Shown here: piece after piece, positions 26,488 through 36,128 of the stretch | How positions within the stretch are numbered: position 1 is the first letter of the stretch | Layout: each line of letters starts with the position of its first letter | Source: Anaerotignum propionicum DSM 1682 | Lineage (GTDB): Bacteria; Bacillota; Clostridia; Lachnospirales; Anaerotignaceae | Direction of reading: 5' to 3' | NCBI RefSeq assembly: GCF_001561955.1 | Contig: NZ_CP014223.1 | Location: 1,798,001-1,862,000 of the forward strand | DNA: 64,000 bases | The notes under the pieces: generated by a model | The model's database searches: none | Told to the model about the DNA's origin: nothing | What the model saw: only the letters and a program-made list of their open reading frames with translations | Program-made: the position numbers and the translations under genes

Positions 26488-26821
26488 ATACTCCCTCCCC
26501 ATTCTGTATCACAAAATTAGCATCATTATCTTGGTTTTTACCATAAAACCCCAAAGCAATGCGATACGGCCCCGGACATCCAGGGGGTAAAAATGCAATA
26601 CGATCCCCAGGTTGAATTAAGTAATCCAACTGTTGCACAAATCCATTCACGAATATCACTTCTACGTCTTCCTTTTGTATACCTAATTGTTCAGATAATT
26701 CCAATCCATTTATTGGTTCATCTATCTCTATATAAAAAGGCATACTTCCATACCGCTTCCGTAGGTATGCATCTAGTTGCAGAAAGCCTCTAATTTCAAG
26801 CTTTTTATTTGTGCACTCCAT
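26429..26821 (-). CDS. Second MoaD/ThiS-like ubiquitin-fold protein with C-terminal extension
   Basis: 130 residues. The first 95 look like a beta-grasp sulfur-carrier relative (LQLDAYLRKRYG, VIFVNGFVQQLDYLIQPGDRIAFLPPGCPGPYRIALG), as often found beside tungsten AOR genes. There is no terminal Gly-Gly; a 40-residue polar tail (NNSETFCNLERKPRETF) runs across the start of moaD, overlapping it by 59 nt. Either the tail is real or a frameshift removed the original stop. RBS AAAGGGG. It may be a cofactor or electron-transfer accessory of the AOR. Confidence 0.6.
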   Translation of the reverse strand: MECTNKKLEIRGFLQLDAYLRKRYGSMPFYIEIDEPINGLELSEQLGIQKEDVEVIFVNGFVQQLDYLIQPGDRIAFLPPGCPGPYRIALGFYGKNQDNDANFVIQNGEGVYENNSETFCNLERKPRETF

Positions 26822-26904
26822 ATCTTACCCCTTTCCACAGTTTCCTCACAAAAACTTTAAGCATTCAAATACAATCTTTTTGGGTCAGTACTTCATTAGA
26901 GCCA

Positions 26905-26930
26905 AAAAGTCGAACCGAAGTTCGACTTTT
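26905..26930. terminator. Hairpin between AOR and MoaD-like genes
   Basis: AAAAGTCGAAC (26905-26915) pairs with GTTCGACTTTT (26920-26930) around CGAA. A-tracts on both sides allow termination in either direction. It would separate the AOR from the two sulfur-carrier genes or limit their expression. Between it and 27148 I see about 200 nt of GC-richer DNA with no recognisable gene. Confidence 0.6.
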
Positions 26931-27148
26931 CACCTTGTTTGACCGATAGGCTGATACGAACCTATACTTTAGGTAATACCGCATGGCTCTGTATGTCCAG
27001 CTGTGTAGTCACATTTTTCGTCAGACGAAACAAAAAGCGCAGGAATACTGGAGGTATTTGCGAGCATTTTTGTGCAGGCTGACGGAAAAGATGCAATCAG
27101 ATGGGCGTACAAGGCGTCAGCCGCGAATTATGCGGTGTTGCCTTTATA

Positions 27149-28888
27149 TTAAAAATTCATAACTTCATCAATTTCTTCCGGTGTGAAATCCCATACAACA
27201 TTGTGTGGTTCAATGGGTTCATACTCCATGAATTCTGGTAATCTATCATGGGCATTTGTGAAGCCTGCACGTTTATTAAAATCTCTTTCTACTCTTAGCA
27301 CTGATTTGCCCAATTCATCTACATCGTTTGCTGTCAAATTTATTCCATACTGAGCATTAATCATATCAATTAAAGCTTGATATCCACCGGGATTGTCCGC
27401 AATACCAAAGTATACGAATAGGCACAATCCAGTACTATCAACTGCTGCCGTACCTATTTGCATTGCCCTTGCATATTCTATCTGACCATCTTTCTTAAGT
27501 GGATCAATATATCCGCCAATCTTTAAGATGTTACCCGAAATACAATATCCTGCTGTATGGTCTGCACCCATGGTGGTCGTTGCATAGGTCAATCCAATCC
27601 CCTTAACTGCACGTGGATCATATGCAGGGATAGCCTGATCTTTAACAACCGGCACACGGTACAAGCCACAAACTTTTCCAACAACAGTTGTGCCGCTTGC
27701 AATTATTCTTGCAATATGTGTGGGCTTTGCAATGTCCTTGACAATCTCAAGAACTGCCTTGCCGTCACCCCAAGGTATTAATCCGCCTTCCATGGCAGTT
27801 GCCACAGCAACAGCAACTTCAATACTATCTACACCCACATCATCCATTGCACGATCAATATAGGCAATGGCATCAAGATCATCAATTCCAGCATCTGCGC
27901 CCAAGCCCCAAATGGTTTCATATTCAAACCCGCTGGTTATGTATTTACCTTGTTTATCTGGATACCATTGTGAACAGCGCATAAGACATCCTGGGTGACA
28001 TCCATGAGATACTTTACCATCACCACCACGCTCAGCAATGGTCGCATTGATTGTTTCACCAGAGATATTATCGCTATGGTCAACCCGTCCTTTCGAGAAG
28101 TTATAGGATGGTAAACCACCTGCTTCATTCAGTATATTGACCAAAACACCCGTTCCATAGCTCGCCAAGCCTTGCCCCGAAACCGGATGATCAAGAATTG
28201 CTTTTGCAAATACTTTGGCAGCTGCAGAAAAAGCTTCAGGATTTGCTATGGGAACCTTACCCGCTCCCTTATCATCAATAATGATTGCTTTTACTTTTTT
28301 AGATCCAAGAACTGCACCTAAGCCACCTCTACCTGCACTTCGGATATTTCCGTCAGGATCCTTAAATGAGATATTTGCAGAGGGCAACCGATATTCTCCA
28401 GCAGGCCCTGCAATGGCAATTCCTACATGTGTACCGTATTTTTCGCCTAATATTTTAATTGCATCGTAATTTCCACACCCACCTAAAATTTCAGCCGGCG
28501 CTTCATCGATGGTGACGCCGTTCATATCAATCTTAATAATATAAAACTTATCGCCCTTTGGCATCCCTTCGATAACAAACGCTTTAATTCCCATCTTCGC
28601 CAATTTTTGTGAGGATGAACCACCTGTGTTGCATTCTTTAATAGTTCCAGTCAGTGGGCTTTTTCCGCCAACGGACATACGCCCTGAATTTGGCGCAGAT
28701 GTTCCACTCAGTAAACCAGGTGCAAAAATCAATTTGTTGTTCTTACCAAGTGCATGGCAAGTGGGATTTACCTCATCATTCACAAAGTTTGATGTGAGGG
28801 CACGTCCACCTAAGCCAGCATATTTCTCTGGCACATCCATAGTTGTTGCTTGCAATGTTGTCATGTCAATTCGGATGAATTTTTGCAT
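27149..28888 (-). CDS. Aldehyde:ferredoxin oxidoreductase (tungsten enzyme)
   Basis: A 579-residue enzyme of the AOR family, which oxidises aldehydes to acids (or reduces acids) with ferredoxin, using a tungsto-bispyranopterin and one 4Fe-4S cluster in the cytoplasm. Seen: N-terminal pterin-binding domain (YAGLGGRALTSNFV, GLLSGTSAPNSGRMSVGGKS, GRGGLGAVLGSKKVKAI), cluster ligands in CHPGCLMRC and a distal Cys in DSTGLCLF. The ATG at 28888 (MQKFIRID) is chosen for RBS GGGAGG; the open frame to 28960 has none. All genes for tungstate uptake and cofactor synthesis lie upstream on the same strand. Which aldehyde it acts on is not evident. Confidence 0.9.
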   Translation of the reverse strand: MQKFIRIDMTTLQATTMDVPEKYAGLGGRALTSNFVNDEVNPTCHALGKNNKLIFAPGLLSGTSAPNSGRMSVGGKSPLTGTIKECNTGGSSSQKLAKMGIKAFVIEGMPKGDKFYIIKIDMNGVTIDEAPAEILGGCGNYDAIKILGEKYGTHVGIAIAGPAGEYRLPSANISFKDPDGNIRSAGRGGLGAVLGSKKVKAIIIDDKGAGKVPIANPEAFSAAAKVFAKAILDHPVSGQGLASYGTGVLVNILNEAGGLPSYNFSKGRVDHSDNISGETINATIAERGGDGKVSHGCHPGCLMRCSQWYPDKQGKYITSGFEYETIWGLGADAGIDDLDAIAYIDRAMDDVGVDSIEVAVAVATAMEGGLIPWGDGKAVLEIVKDIAKPTHIARIIASGTTVVGKVCGLYRVPVVKDQAIPAYDPRAVKGIGLTYATTTMGADHTAGYCISGNILKIGGYIDPLKKDGQIEYARAMQIGTAAVDSTGLCLFVYFGIADNPGGYQALIDMINAQYGINLTANDVDELGKSVLRVERDFNKRAGFTNAHDRLPEFMEYEPIEPHNVVWDFTPEEIDEVMNF

Positions 28889-29144
28889 AATAAAAGCCTC
28901 CCTTATTTGGTTAATTTTATAGCGTTTTACGGCTAAAGTGCACAGGATAATAAAGTACAACCAGTTTTATCCTATCCTTTCCAAATAACGGGAGGCAGCA
29001 AAGTTTCCTTATTCTACCCATTGGTCAGCCTTCATGGTATTCCTAGGAATGACTTTAGAAAAACTGACTCGGATAAGCTATACTACTACAGCTACATTAT
29101 ATTCAAATTATAGCATAATATCACCAAAATGTCTATGCCTACCC

Positions 29145-29636
29145 CTATTTTCGGGCACATTCTCTGGCATCGCCCACTAAGATATCAATACCATGCTTTA
29201 GAGGATCGAGGATTACTTCCATACATTCGGCTACGGCTTTTGGACTCCCCGGCATATTGACAATAATACTATCCCCTCGAATACCGGATATGGCACGACT
29301 CAGCATTGCTTTGGGCGTTTTTTGGAAACTGCTCCAGCGCATTGCTTCCACAATTCCGGGACATTCTCTTTCTATAACCAGTCGGGTAGCTTCTGGGGTA
29401 TTATCACGCTTGGAGAATCCCGTACCACCGGTAGTAAAAATCAAGTGACATCCTAAAACATCTGCCATCTCAATCAGGGCATCTCGAAGTTTTGGAATAT
29501 CATCGGAAACGATTTCCAGTTTCGCAACTTCAAATCCTTCTTCTTCTACAATGCTTCTGATTAACGCTCCGCTTTCATCCGTTCTCAATCCCTTTGCGCC
29601 TTGATCACTTGCCACGATGATTCCAACCCTTCTCAT
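29145..29636 (-). CDS. mogA: Molybdopterin adenylyltransferase (MogA/MoaB family)
   Basis: 163 residues covering the MoCF_biosynth domain: GIIVASDQGAKGLRTDESG, IFTTGGTGFSKRDNTPEAT with the catalytic Asp, SRAISGIRG and IVNMPGSPKAV. It adenylates molybdopterin before metal insertion by the MoeA proteins encoded upstream. The start overlaps the MOSC gene stop by 4 nt. Confidence 0.9.
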   Translation of the reverse strand: MRRVGIIVASDQGAKGLRTDESGALIRSIVEEEGFEVAKLEIVSDDIPKLRDALIEMADVLGCHLIFTTGGTGFSKRDNTPEATRLVIERECPGIVEAMRWSSFQKTPKAMLSRAISGIRGDSIIVNMPGSPKAVAECMEVILDPLKHGIDILVGDARECARK

Positions 29637-30091
29637 TCTTGCTCCCCACTTTCAAGAGGCACCACCCTAATTTCGTCCCCTACTTTGACTTTTCCACCCT
29701 CAATAACCTTTGTAAAGATACCTTCCTTGGGCATAACGCATTCACCAACCAGTTTCTTAATTGCACAGCCAAAATGACATTCCTTTCCTATTTGAGTGAC
29801 CTCATGAAGGGTTTGTCCAATGTAAACCTTACTGCCTACAGGAATGGTCCACAACTCAATTCCCTCCGTTGTTAGGTTTTCGGCAAATCTACCGGTACAC
29901 AAACCTTGAAACCCTTGCTTACGAATTTTATCAACACTTTCATTGGCAAGGAGACTCACTTGGCGATGCCATTTTCCTGCATGGGCATCCCCTTCAATAC
30001 CAAAATCGGCTATCATATTTGCCTCCGGAATAGATGTTTTCGGCACCCCTTTTGTCTCACTAATATTAATTGCAATTACTTTCCCTAGCAT
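29633..30091 (-). CDS. MOSC-domain protein
   Basis: 152 residues from the ATG at 30091 (RBS GGGAGG). The MOSC domain is recognisable from FGIEGDAHAGKWHRQVSLL, GRFAENLTTEGIEL and ECHFGCAIKKLVGECVMP. MOSC domains bind molybdopterin or transfer sulfur in Mo/W-cofactor enzymes; free-standing versions in moa/mog operons probably carry or modify the cofactor. The conserved cysteine is within ECHFGC. Confidence 0.85.
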   Translation of the reverse strand: MLGKVIAINISETKGVPKTSIPEANMIADFGIEGDAHAGKWHRQVSLLANESVDKIRKQGFQGLCTGRFAENLTTEGIELWTIPVGSKVYIGQTLHEVTQIGKECHFGCAIKKLVGECVMPKEGIFTKVIEGGKVKVGDEIRVVPLESGEQE

Positions 30092-30113
30092 GACCATTCC
30101 TCCCATCTTGAAA

Positions 30114-30596
30114 TTAGTTTTCTTTGGTTCTTAAGTAATGTCCGCTTTTTCCGCCCGTTTTCTCTGCCAAATAAATATTCTGAATTACCATTTCTTTATC
30201 TATGGCCTTGCACATATCATAAATGGTTAGCGCCGCTACCGTAACAGCTGTCAACGCTTCCATTTCAACTCCCGTCTTTCCAATAACCTTAGCAATCGCC
30301 GTAATTTGAATTGTATTGGTTTCATCAATCATATTAAATTCGAGGTCCACACCCGTTAAGTTCAGAGGATGACACATGGGAATAATGTCGCTGGTTCGTT
30401 TGGCACCAATAATCCCTGCAACCTGAGCTACCGTTAGAACATCCCCTTTTTTGATTCCTCCTGTTTTTACCCTTTCGAAGGTTTCGGCGGAAACAACGAT
30501 TTCTCCAATGGCTCTGGCAATGCGTAATGTATCTTTTTTCTCTTCGACAGAAACCATTTTAGCGTACCCTAATTCATTCATGTGTGTCAGTGACAT
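30114..30596 (-). CDS. moaC: Cyclic pyranopterin monophosphate synthase
   Basis: 160 residues with the full MoaC signature: GAKRTSDIIPMCHPLNLTGVD, GKTGVEMEALTAVTVAALTIYDMCKA and KTGGKSGHY. It converts the MoaA product (3',8-cH2GTP) to cPMP. Its RBS (GGAGG) is the end of moaA, so translation is coupled. Confidence 0.95.
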   Translation of the reverse strand: MSLTHMNELGYAKMVSVEEKKDTLRIARAIGEIVVSAETFERVKTGGIKKGDVLTVAQVAGIIGAKRTSDIIPMCHPLNLTGVDLEFNMIDETNTIQITAIAKVIGKTGVEMEALTAVTVAALTIYDMCKAIDKEMVIQNIYLAEKTGGKSGHYLRTKEN

Positions 30597-30597
30597 A

Positions 30598-31557
30598 TTA
30601 GCCTCCTATGGTATACATATTCCTTAAAATCGGAACGACATCCTCTTGATTTAATTGATGCGCTTCCGGTTTCGAATGAATTGCATTGATGATACTATTT
30701 TTTAACCCATCTGGATCATGCAAATAAGGTTTCAAGTCCACTTCTGTTGTGCTATGTAAACAGGTTTTCAGCATGCCATCGGCAGTTACCCGTAATCGAT
30801 TGCAACTTAAACAAAAATGGTCTGAGATTGCATTAATGATTCCTACCCATCTTCCTGTTTCTGTATGTCGATAATATCTGCAGGGTCCTCCATTGCCATG
30901 ATTAGGTTCCGGAGTCAAGTCCAGGCGATTTAATAAAAACTCATTTAAGTTTAAAAACCGATCCTTATTCCACGCAGCAGCCTCTCCAATTGGCATGAGC
31001 TCAATAAATCGTACCTCTATGGATGGGTCAAAATAGTTTAAAAAGTGTTCCACTTCATGATCATTGAACCCCTTAATCAGCACCACATTGATTTTGATGG
31101 GTGATAATCCAAGCTCCCTCGCTTTTTCTATTCCTCGTAACACACTAGCCAGATTGCCACCTCTGGTCAATTGTTGGTAGCTTTCCGGAACTAAAGAATC
31201 AACGCTTATATTCATTCTTGTTATCCCTGCTTCCTTAAGTTCTTCAACCTGAGATTCCAACAAGATACCGTTTGTCGTTAAGGAAATATCTTTTATGCCT
31301 TCGATCCTCTTTATCTCTTGAATTAAGGAAGGTAAACCTCTTCTAACGAGGGGCTCACCACCTGTTATCCTTACCTTTTTAATCCCCAAAGTTGCCATCG
31401 TTTCAACAATTTGAAGATATTCTTCGTTTCGAAGGATTGTTTCATGCTTTTTTTTAAGTATGCCTGATTCAGGCATACAATACCGACATCTTAAATTGCA
31501 TCTGTCTGTTACTGACAATCTAAGATACTCTATCTGCCTTCCAAAGTTATCTTGCAT
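30598..31557 (-). CDS. moaA: GTP 3',8-cyclase, radical SAM
   Basis: 319 residues. The N-terminal radical SAM cluster is CNLRCRYC; TGGEPLVRRGL follows; the C-terminal second cluster is C-x2-C plus C (FCLSCNRLRVTADGMLKTCL). The typical C-terminal Gly-Gly is present at the end (TIGG). It performs the first step of the pterin cofactor pathway. Its start lies 28 nt inside the upstream gene, with RBS GGAGGTAATTC. Confidence 0.95.
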   Translation of the reverse strand: MQDNFGRQIEYLRLSVTDRCNLRCRYCMPESGILKKKHETILRNEEYLQIVETMATLGIKKVRITGGEPLVRRGLPSLIQEIKRIEGIKDISLTTNGILLESQVEELKEAGITRMNISVDSLVPESYQQLTRGGNLASVLRGIEKARELGLSPIKINVVLIKGFNDHEVEHFLNYFDPSIEVRFIELMPIGEAAAWNKDRFLNLNEFLLNRLDLTPEPNHGNGGPCRYYRHTETGRWVGIINAISDHFCLSCNRLRVTADGMLKTCLHSTTEVDLKPYLHDPDGLKNSIINAIHSKPEAHQLNQEDVVPILRNMYTIGG

Positions 31558-33458
31558 GAATTACCTCCTATCGACACGTATTGTAGCGGCTCAATCTCAT
31601 AACCACCCGCTTCAACAAGTCTTTGTTTAAATGCCTCGCTTTGAATCGTATCAATGAAATCCTTAATGATTGTCATTTCCATAAAACGTTTGGGTATTAA
31701 AAAATCATAATCCTCCTTGGCTACAGCTTTATATGATAACCCCATTTGCCTTGCCACAGATTCTATTCCAACGCCAACATCCGCATTACCGGAAAGAACA
31801 GCCTGTGCAACGGCGGTATGCGTCAAAACCTCTGTTTCATATCCCTTGATTTGATCTTTATTCACGAGGTCCTTCTTCAAAAAATAATCTGTTAACAATC
31901 TTGTCCCCGATCCCTTTTGCCTGTTTATGAATGAAAGATTCTTTTGGACTAAATCCCTTATGCTATCAATCATTGTATCCTCTTTACGCATGTAGAAACC
32001 TTGCCATCTTTTCATTCCTTTTATCAGTATCATTTCTTCCCCAGATAGATATCTTAATACCTCTTTCACATTATACTCTCCGGTATTTTCGTCCAAAAGG
32101 TGAATGGGCGCTACATGGGCTTCCCCCCTTTTGATAGCCAAAATCCCACCTAAGCTTCCTACATGAGCGGATAAAAGATAGGTTTCTTTTTTTTCTCCCA
32201 GAAGCAAATCTGCTACCCAATCCATAATCAAGTCATGGCTTCCAATCGAGACAAGGGCTTTTTCAAGTTCCAAATGTTTCCTTGTTTGTTCTACCATTAC
32301 CTTACTGCCAGAGATAAAGCCTTCCGATTCCTTTTCTATCGTTAAAATCCCATTAGCCTTTACTAGGGACATTGTTGAGGCAGCTCCCCTTTTTAGTGGT
32401 GTGGCAATCACTTTTCCATCCACATTTCCTAGTTGTACTCGGACGAACTCTTTATGCTTTAAAGAGGAAGGCACTGCTTGGGATAAAGTGGCTTCCATCC
32501 ATTTTTGCGGTGGCTTAATGCCCTCAATCATTGGGATCACAAAATGCTTAAACGTCATATAGGCTGATACGGGATAACCGGGTATCCCCACGACGGGCTT
32601 TCCTTCAATAGCACCAAGGATGGCCGGCTTTCCCGGTTTAATATCTATGCCATGTATCCACACCTCGCCAAGCTCCTTTATTAATGATGCGGTATAATCC
32701 TCACTACCCGCTGACGAGCCTGCATTGATTACCACAAAATCATTTTCTTTGACCGCTTTTTGCAGTGCTTGCCTTAACAATTCTTTATCATCGGATACAA
32801 TGGGATATCGTATCGGCATTCCACCACTTTCAAGCACTAACCCTGCAAACATTCGGGTATTGGATTCCAGAATATCCCCAGATTTAAGCTTTGTTCCTAT
32901 TTCAACAATTTCTGTGCCCGTTGGAATTAATCCGACTCTTAATGGCGCATAAACCTTGAGTTTCTCTATTCCTCCACTCACCAGAGCTCCCAAATCAACT
33001 GCAGTGATTTTATGATTTCTTGTTAGCAGCATCTCTCCTACAACGAAGTCTTCTCCTATCATACGGACATGCTGCCATGGATGACTCGGTGTAATTATTT
33101 CCACGTGTGTTTCATCAATTATTCTTACATCCTCAATCATGATGACGCTATCGTAAGGCTCACAAATGACGTCCCCTGTATCCACAAAAACAAATTCTGT
33201 ATCCTTGGTTAGACGAACCGGATTTCGTTCATCGGCCATCCGTGTTGTTTTCGAAATCACTGCAATTCCATCCATAGCAGAAGCATTGAAATTTGGATTG
33301 GAATATTTTGCATAAATGGGTTCCGCTGTAATCCTTCCAAAGCTCCCTTCTACAGGAATTTCCTCAATCGTTTTACGGAAGGATGCAGTGGTTTTATCTT
33401 CAAAACATTGAAGGGCTTCTTCCAATGTTACAGTTTGTAAATAGATATTTCTTTCCAT
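31530..33458 (-). CDS. MoeA-type molybdopterin molybdotransferase fused to a substrate-binding-protein-like domain
   Basis: 642 residues. Residues 1-410 are a complete MoeA protein (FNASAMDGIAV, DTGDVI, GLIPTGTEIV, NAGSSAGSEDYT, HGIDIKPGKPAILG, GIPGYPVSAY). Residues 420-620 form a PBP-like domain (SHDLIMDW, GLLAIKRGEAHVAPIHLLD-like segment, NRQKGSGTR, HTAVAQAVLSGNADVG), similar to the LysR-type/molybdate-binding domain. This fused form often accompanies tungsten or molybdenum enzymes and may sense or hold the oxyanion. It inserts metal into adenylated pterin. A separate MoeA is encoded just upstream. Confidence 0.9.
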   Translation of the reverse strand: MERNIYLQTVTLEEALQCFEDKTTASFRKTIEEIPVEGSFGRITAEPIYAKYSNPNFNASAMDGIAVISKTTRMADERNPVRLTKDTEFVFVDTGDVICEPYDSVIMIEDVRIIDETHVEIITPSHPWQHVRMIGEDFVVGEMLLTRNHKITAVDLGALVSGGIEKLKVYAPLRVGLIPTGTEIVEIGTKLKSGDILESNTRMFAGLVLESGGMPIRYPIVSDDKELLRQALQKAVKENDFVVINAGSSAGSEDYTASLIKELGEVWIHGIDIKPGKPAILGAIEGKPVVGIPGYPVSAYMTFKHFVIPMIEGIKPPQKWMEATLSQAVPSSLKHKEFVRVQLGNVDGKVIATPLKRGAASTMSLVKANGILTIEKESEGFISGSKVMVEQTRKHLELEKALVSIGSHDLIMDWVADLLLGEKKETYLLSAHVGSLGGILAIKRGEAHVAPIHLLDENTGEYNVKEVLRYLSGEEMILIKGMKRWQGFYMRKEDTMIDSIRDLVQKNLSFINRQKGSGTRLLTDYFLKKDLVNKDQIKGYETEVLTHTAVAQAVLSGNADVGVGIESVARQMGLSYKAVAKEDYDFLIPKRFMEMTIIKDFIDTIQSEAFKQRLVEAGGYEIEPLQYVSIGGNSCKITLEGR

Positions 33459-33542
33459 AAAAACCTGCCTTTCTTAACACCTGCAAACGTTGTGTCTTAG
33501 GCAATTTGGTATAAAAAGCGAAAAATCATACTTTCCCGCTCC

Positions 33543-34781
33543 TTAAAGAAGATATGCTACCAGATTGTCTCCCACTTTTATCCCTTCCTGATTCATCTTT
33601 ATAACGACATAAGCATTTGCCTTCGCCAAAGCACTGACCATACCTGATTTACCATACAAAATATGTGCTGTAAGCTTCTCCTCCTCATATACCATTTCTA
33701 CCAATTGATATACGTCTCTGCCACCTGCCGCATGAAGCTGAAACCCTGAGATACAGGGAATCCTTCTTATCTCGGTTTCATTTTTCCCTATGAAATCATT
33801 CAAAAACGGTTCCACAAATGCTTTCATTGTAATAAAACATGCAGCTGGATGCCCGGGTAAACCAATGACAGGTTTCTCCCCAATTTGTCCCACTACCGTT
33901 GGTTTTCCAGGTTTAATTGCCAATCCATGAATAAAAACATTGGGAGAATCTGTATTACCAGCTAGACTGTCAATGGCCAACTGTGTCATATCCTTGATAC
34001 CGGCTGAACTGCCACCCGATAATATAACAACATCTGCCGAAACAGTTGCATTCCTTAATGCCTTTTGAAATGCTTCTATCTCATCTATAACCCGAACACT
34101 ATCTACGACCTCACAGCCACAGGATTCCACAATGTTTCGAATAATGGTGGAATTGCAGTCTCTCACCTGTCCATATCCAGGTGTGGAAGAGACATCCACC
34201 AATTCATCTCCCGTCGACAGGATGAATACTTTTGGTTTCTTGACCACAGGAATTTCAGCATATCCAAGGCTTGCTAGTATTGCTTCATGTTGGGGTGCCA
34301 AACGTGTTCCCTTCTTTAATATAAGCGTCCTTTCTTGAACGTCCTCACCTATCCCTACGATATTTTCACCATAGGTGGCTGTGTAATAAATGGCAATATC
34401 CGGACCTAGTGCTTCCGTATGTTCTATCATTACCATGGCCTCCGCCCCCACAGGAATCTCACCTCCCGTGGGAACATAGGCAGCATATCCAGTAGTTAGA
34501 TTTAATTCTGATTTACAACCAATATCGACGATCCCCACAACTTGTAAAATCATAGGGGACTGTTCTGATGCGCCCAACGTATCACTAGCTAAAACGGCAT
34601 ATCCATCCACCATTGATCTCCGAAAGGATGGTAAATTTTCTGTAGCATAAAGATCCTTCGCTAAATATCGCCCAAGGGAAGCCTCTAAATCAACCATTTC
34701 TACTGTCGAATCTTTTCTTTGAAACCGCAGCTTCATCTGACTTAAAGCCTCTTCAATTTTTGTAACATTTAAATATGCCAT
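33543..34781 (-). CDS. moeA: Molybdopterin molybdotransferase MoeA
   Basis: 412 residues, normal MoeA length. Motifs: FRRSMVDGYAV, YVPTGGEIPVGAEAMV, FILSTGDELV, VILSGGSSAGIKDMT, FIHGLAIKPGKPTVVG, GLPGHPAACF. It adds molybdate or tungstate to adenylated molybdopterin. RBS AGGAGG. With a second, fused MoeA next door, two metal-insertion enzymes serve the pathway, which is common where tungsten is used. Confidence 0.95.
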   Translation of the reverse strand: MAYLNVTKIEEALSQMKLRFQRKDSTVEMVDLEASLGRYLAKDLYATENLPSFRRSMVDGYAVLASDTLGASEQSPMILQVVGIVDIGCKSELNLTTGYAAYVPTGGEIPVGAEAMVMIEHTEALGPDIAIYYTATYGENIVGIGEDVQERTLILKKGTRLAPQHEAILASLGYAEIPVVKKPKVFILSTGDELVDVSSTPGYGQVRDCNSTIIRNIVESCGCEVVDSVRVIDEIEAFQKALRNATVSADVVILSGGSSAGIKDMTQLAIDSLAGNTDSPNVFIHGLAIKPGKPTVVGQIGEKPVIGLPGHPAACFITMKAFVEPFLNDFIGKNETEIRRIPCISGFQLHAAGGRDVYQLVEMVYEEEKLTAHILYGKSGMVSALAKANAYVVIKMNQEGIKVGDNLVAYLL

Positions 34782-34826
34782 AGAAAACCTCCTACTTCTT
34801 TTGCTGTATTGCTATAATGTAAACCT

Positions 34827-35435
34827 TTATTTCTTTACCAGCCGCTGATCTACCAAGTGCCATTGAAGTCCTGAAAATCTCTTGATTTGTTCATGGTCAT
34901 GGCTGACTACAACAAAGGTATGGGAGCTATTATCTGCATATTCCATCAGCAGTTCCTCAACGCTTGCTATCATTTTTTGATCAATATTCGTTGTTGGTTC
35001 ATCCAATAATAAAACATCTGGATTCCACACCAAAGCTCTTCCAAGAACAACTTTTTGCTTTTCTCCTGCTGATAGCGTACAGGCTTCCTGATGTTTTTGA
35101 TTATTTAAACCCAATCTGTCAATCATCTGATTCACTTGATTTTCATTGGATTTTCCACCTTGACGTTTCAGCGTCAGTGGATAGTTGATATTTTCAAAGA
35201 CCGTCCCTCTCAACATATATGGATTACTCCCTGCATAGGTACAGTTCCCCTTCATTATAATTGTTCCTGCATCTGCCTTGATTAATCCAGCAATTATTTT
35301 CAGCAATGTGGTTTTTCCCGTTCCGTTTTCTCCTATAACACAGTTGCAAATGCCCTGGGGAAAAACCACGCTTATATCATGGAATAGCCTTCGGTTATGA
35401 AAGGTTTTGCTAATAGATTTGCATTCAATCGACAT
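34827..35435 (-). CDS. tupC: Tungstate ABC transporter ATP-binding protein
   Basis: 202 residues: Walker A GENGTGKTT, signature TLSAGEKQKVVLGRAL, Walker B DVLLLDEPTTNID, switch His in VVVSHDHEQ. It energises the TupB permease. Its start overlaps tupB by 11 nt. Shorter than many ABC ATPases because it lacks a C-terminal regulatory domain. Confidence 0.9.
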   Translation of the reverse strand: MSIECKSISKTFHNRRLFHDISVVFPQGICNCVIGENGTGKTTLLKIIAGLIKADAGTIIMKGNCTYAGSNPYMLRGTVFENINYPLTLKRQGGKSNENQVNQMIDRLGLNNQKHQEACTLSAGEKQKVVLGRALVWNPDVLLLDEPTTNIDQKMIASVEELLMEYADNSSHTFVVVSHDHEQIKRFSGLQWHLVDQRLVKK

Positions 35436-36126
35436 AGTTTCTCCCTCCGTTTAAATGATGGACAATGCCATTTATTAATAAGGAAATTGTTAATAAAACG
35501 ATTGCCATGGCAATGGAACGCTCATATGCACCCATGCTGTTATTCATAGCGATAAAGGTTGTCATAACCCTTGTGCTCCCTTTGATATTTCCACCGACTA
35601 ACATTACTGCGCCTACTTCAGATATGGCTCGTCCAAATGCAGTCATAACGGCAAGTAAAACCGAAGAATTTAACTCATGTATTAATAATTTCAGACTTTC
35701 TCTTCGATTAGCGCCTAGTGTATGTCCCAATTCCAAAACCTGTTGCCCCTTATCCTTTGCTGATCCAAAAAGAATCCCAGTTATAATTGGCAGAACCAAC
35801 AGAAATTGAGCAATCATCATTGCTTGTGGGGTAAAAAGAAGCTCATATCTGCCGAAAGGGCCTTTTCTTGATAAAAATATAGCAACCAAAAGGCCAATAA
35901 CCACCGGCGGAAATCCCATGGCTGTATAGACGACACTCCCAAAAAATCTTTTTAAAGGGAATCTTTTTATTCCTAAACAAAGACCAAGGGGAACCCCTAT
36001 TATTGCAGCAAATATGGTTCCTGTGCCGGAGACAAATAAGGATAGCAGGATGATTCGAATCATCTCAGTATCACCTGAAAACAATAGAACAAAAGCCTCT
36101 TTAAAACCGTTTATGATATATCCCAT
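35425..36126 (-). CDS. tupB: Tungstate ABC transporter permease
   Basis: 233 residues, five to six membrane helices, with the permease loop that docks the ATPase (ELGHTLGANRRESLKLLIHE, EAA-type motif) and GRAISEVGAVMLVGGNIKG. The sequence type is that of TupB/WtpB-like tungstate importers. Starts 2 nt before the tupA stop region and overlaps tupC. Confidence 0.9.
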   Translation of the reverse strand: MGYIINGFKEAFVLLFSGDTEMIRIILLSLFVSGTGTIFAAIIGVPLGLCLGIKRFPLKRFFGSVVYTAMGFPPVVIGLLVAIFLSRKGPFGRYELLFTPQAMMIAQFLLVLPIITGILFGSAKDKGQQVLELGHTLGANRRESLKLLIHELNSSVLLAVMTAFGRAISEVGAVMLVGGNIKGSTRVMTTFIAMNNSMGAYERSIAMAIVLLTISLLINGIVHHLNGGRNYVD

Positions 36127-36128
36127 AA

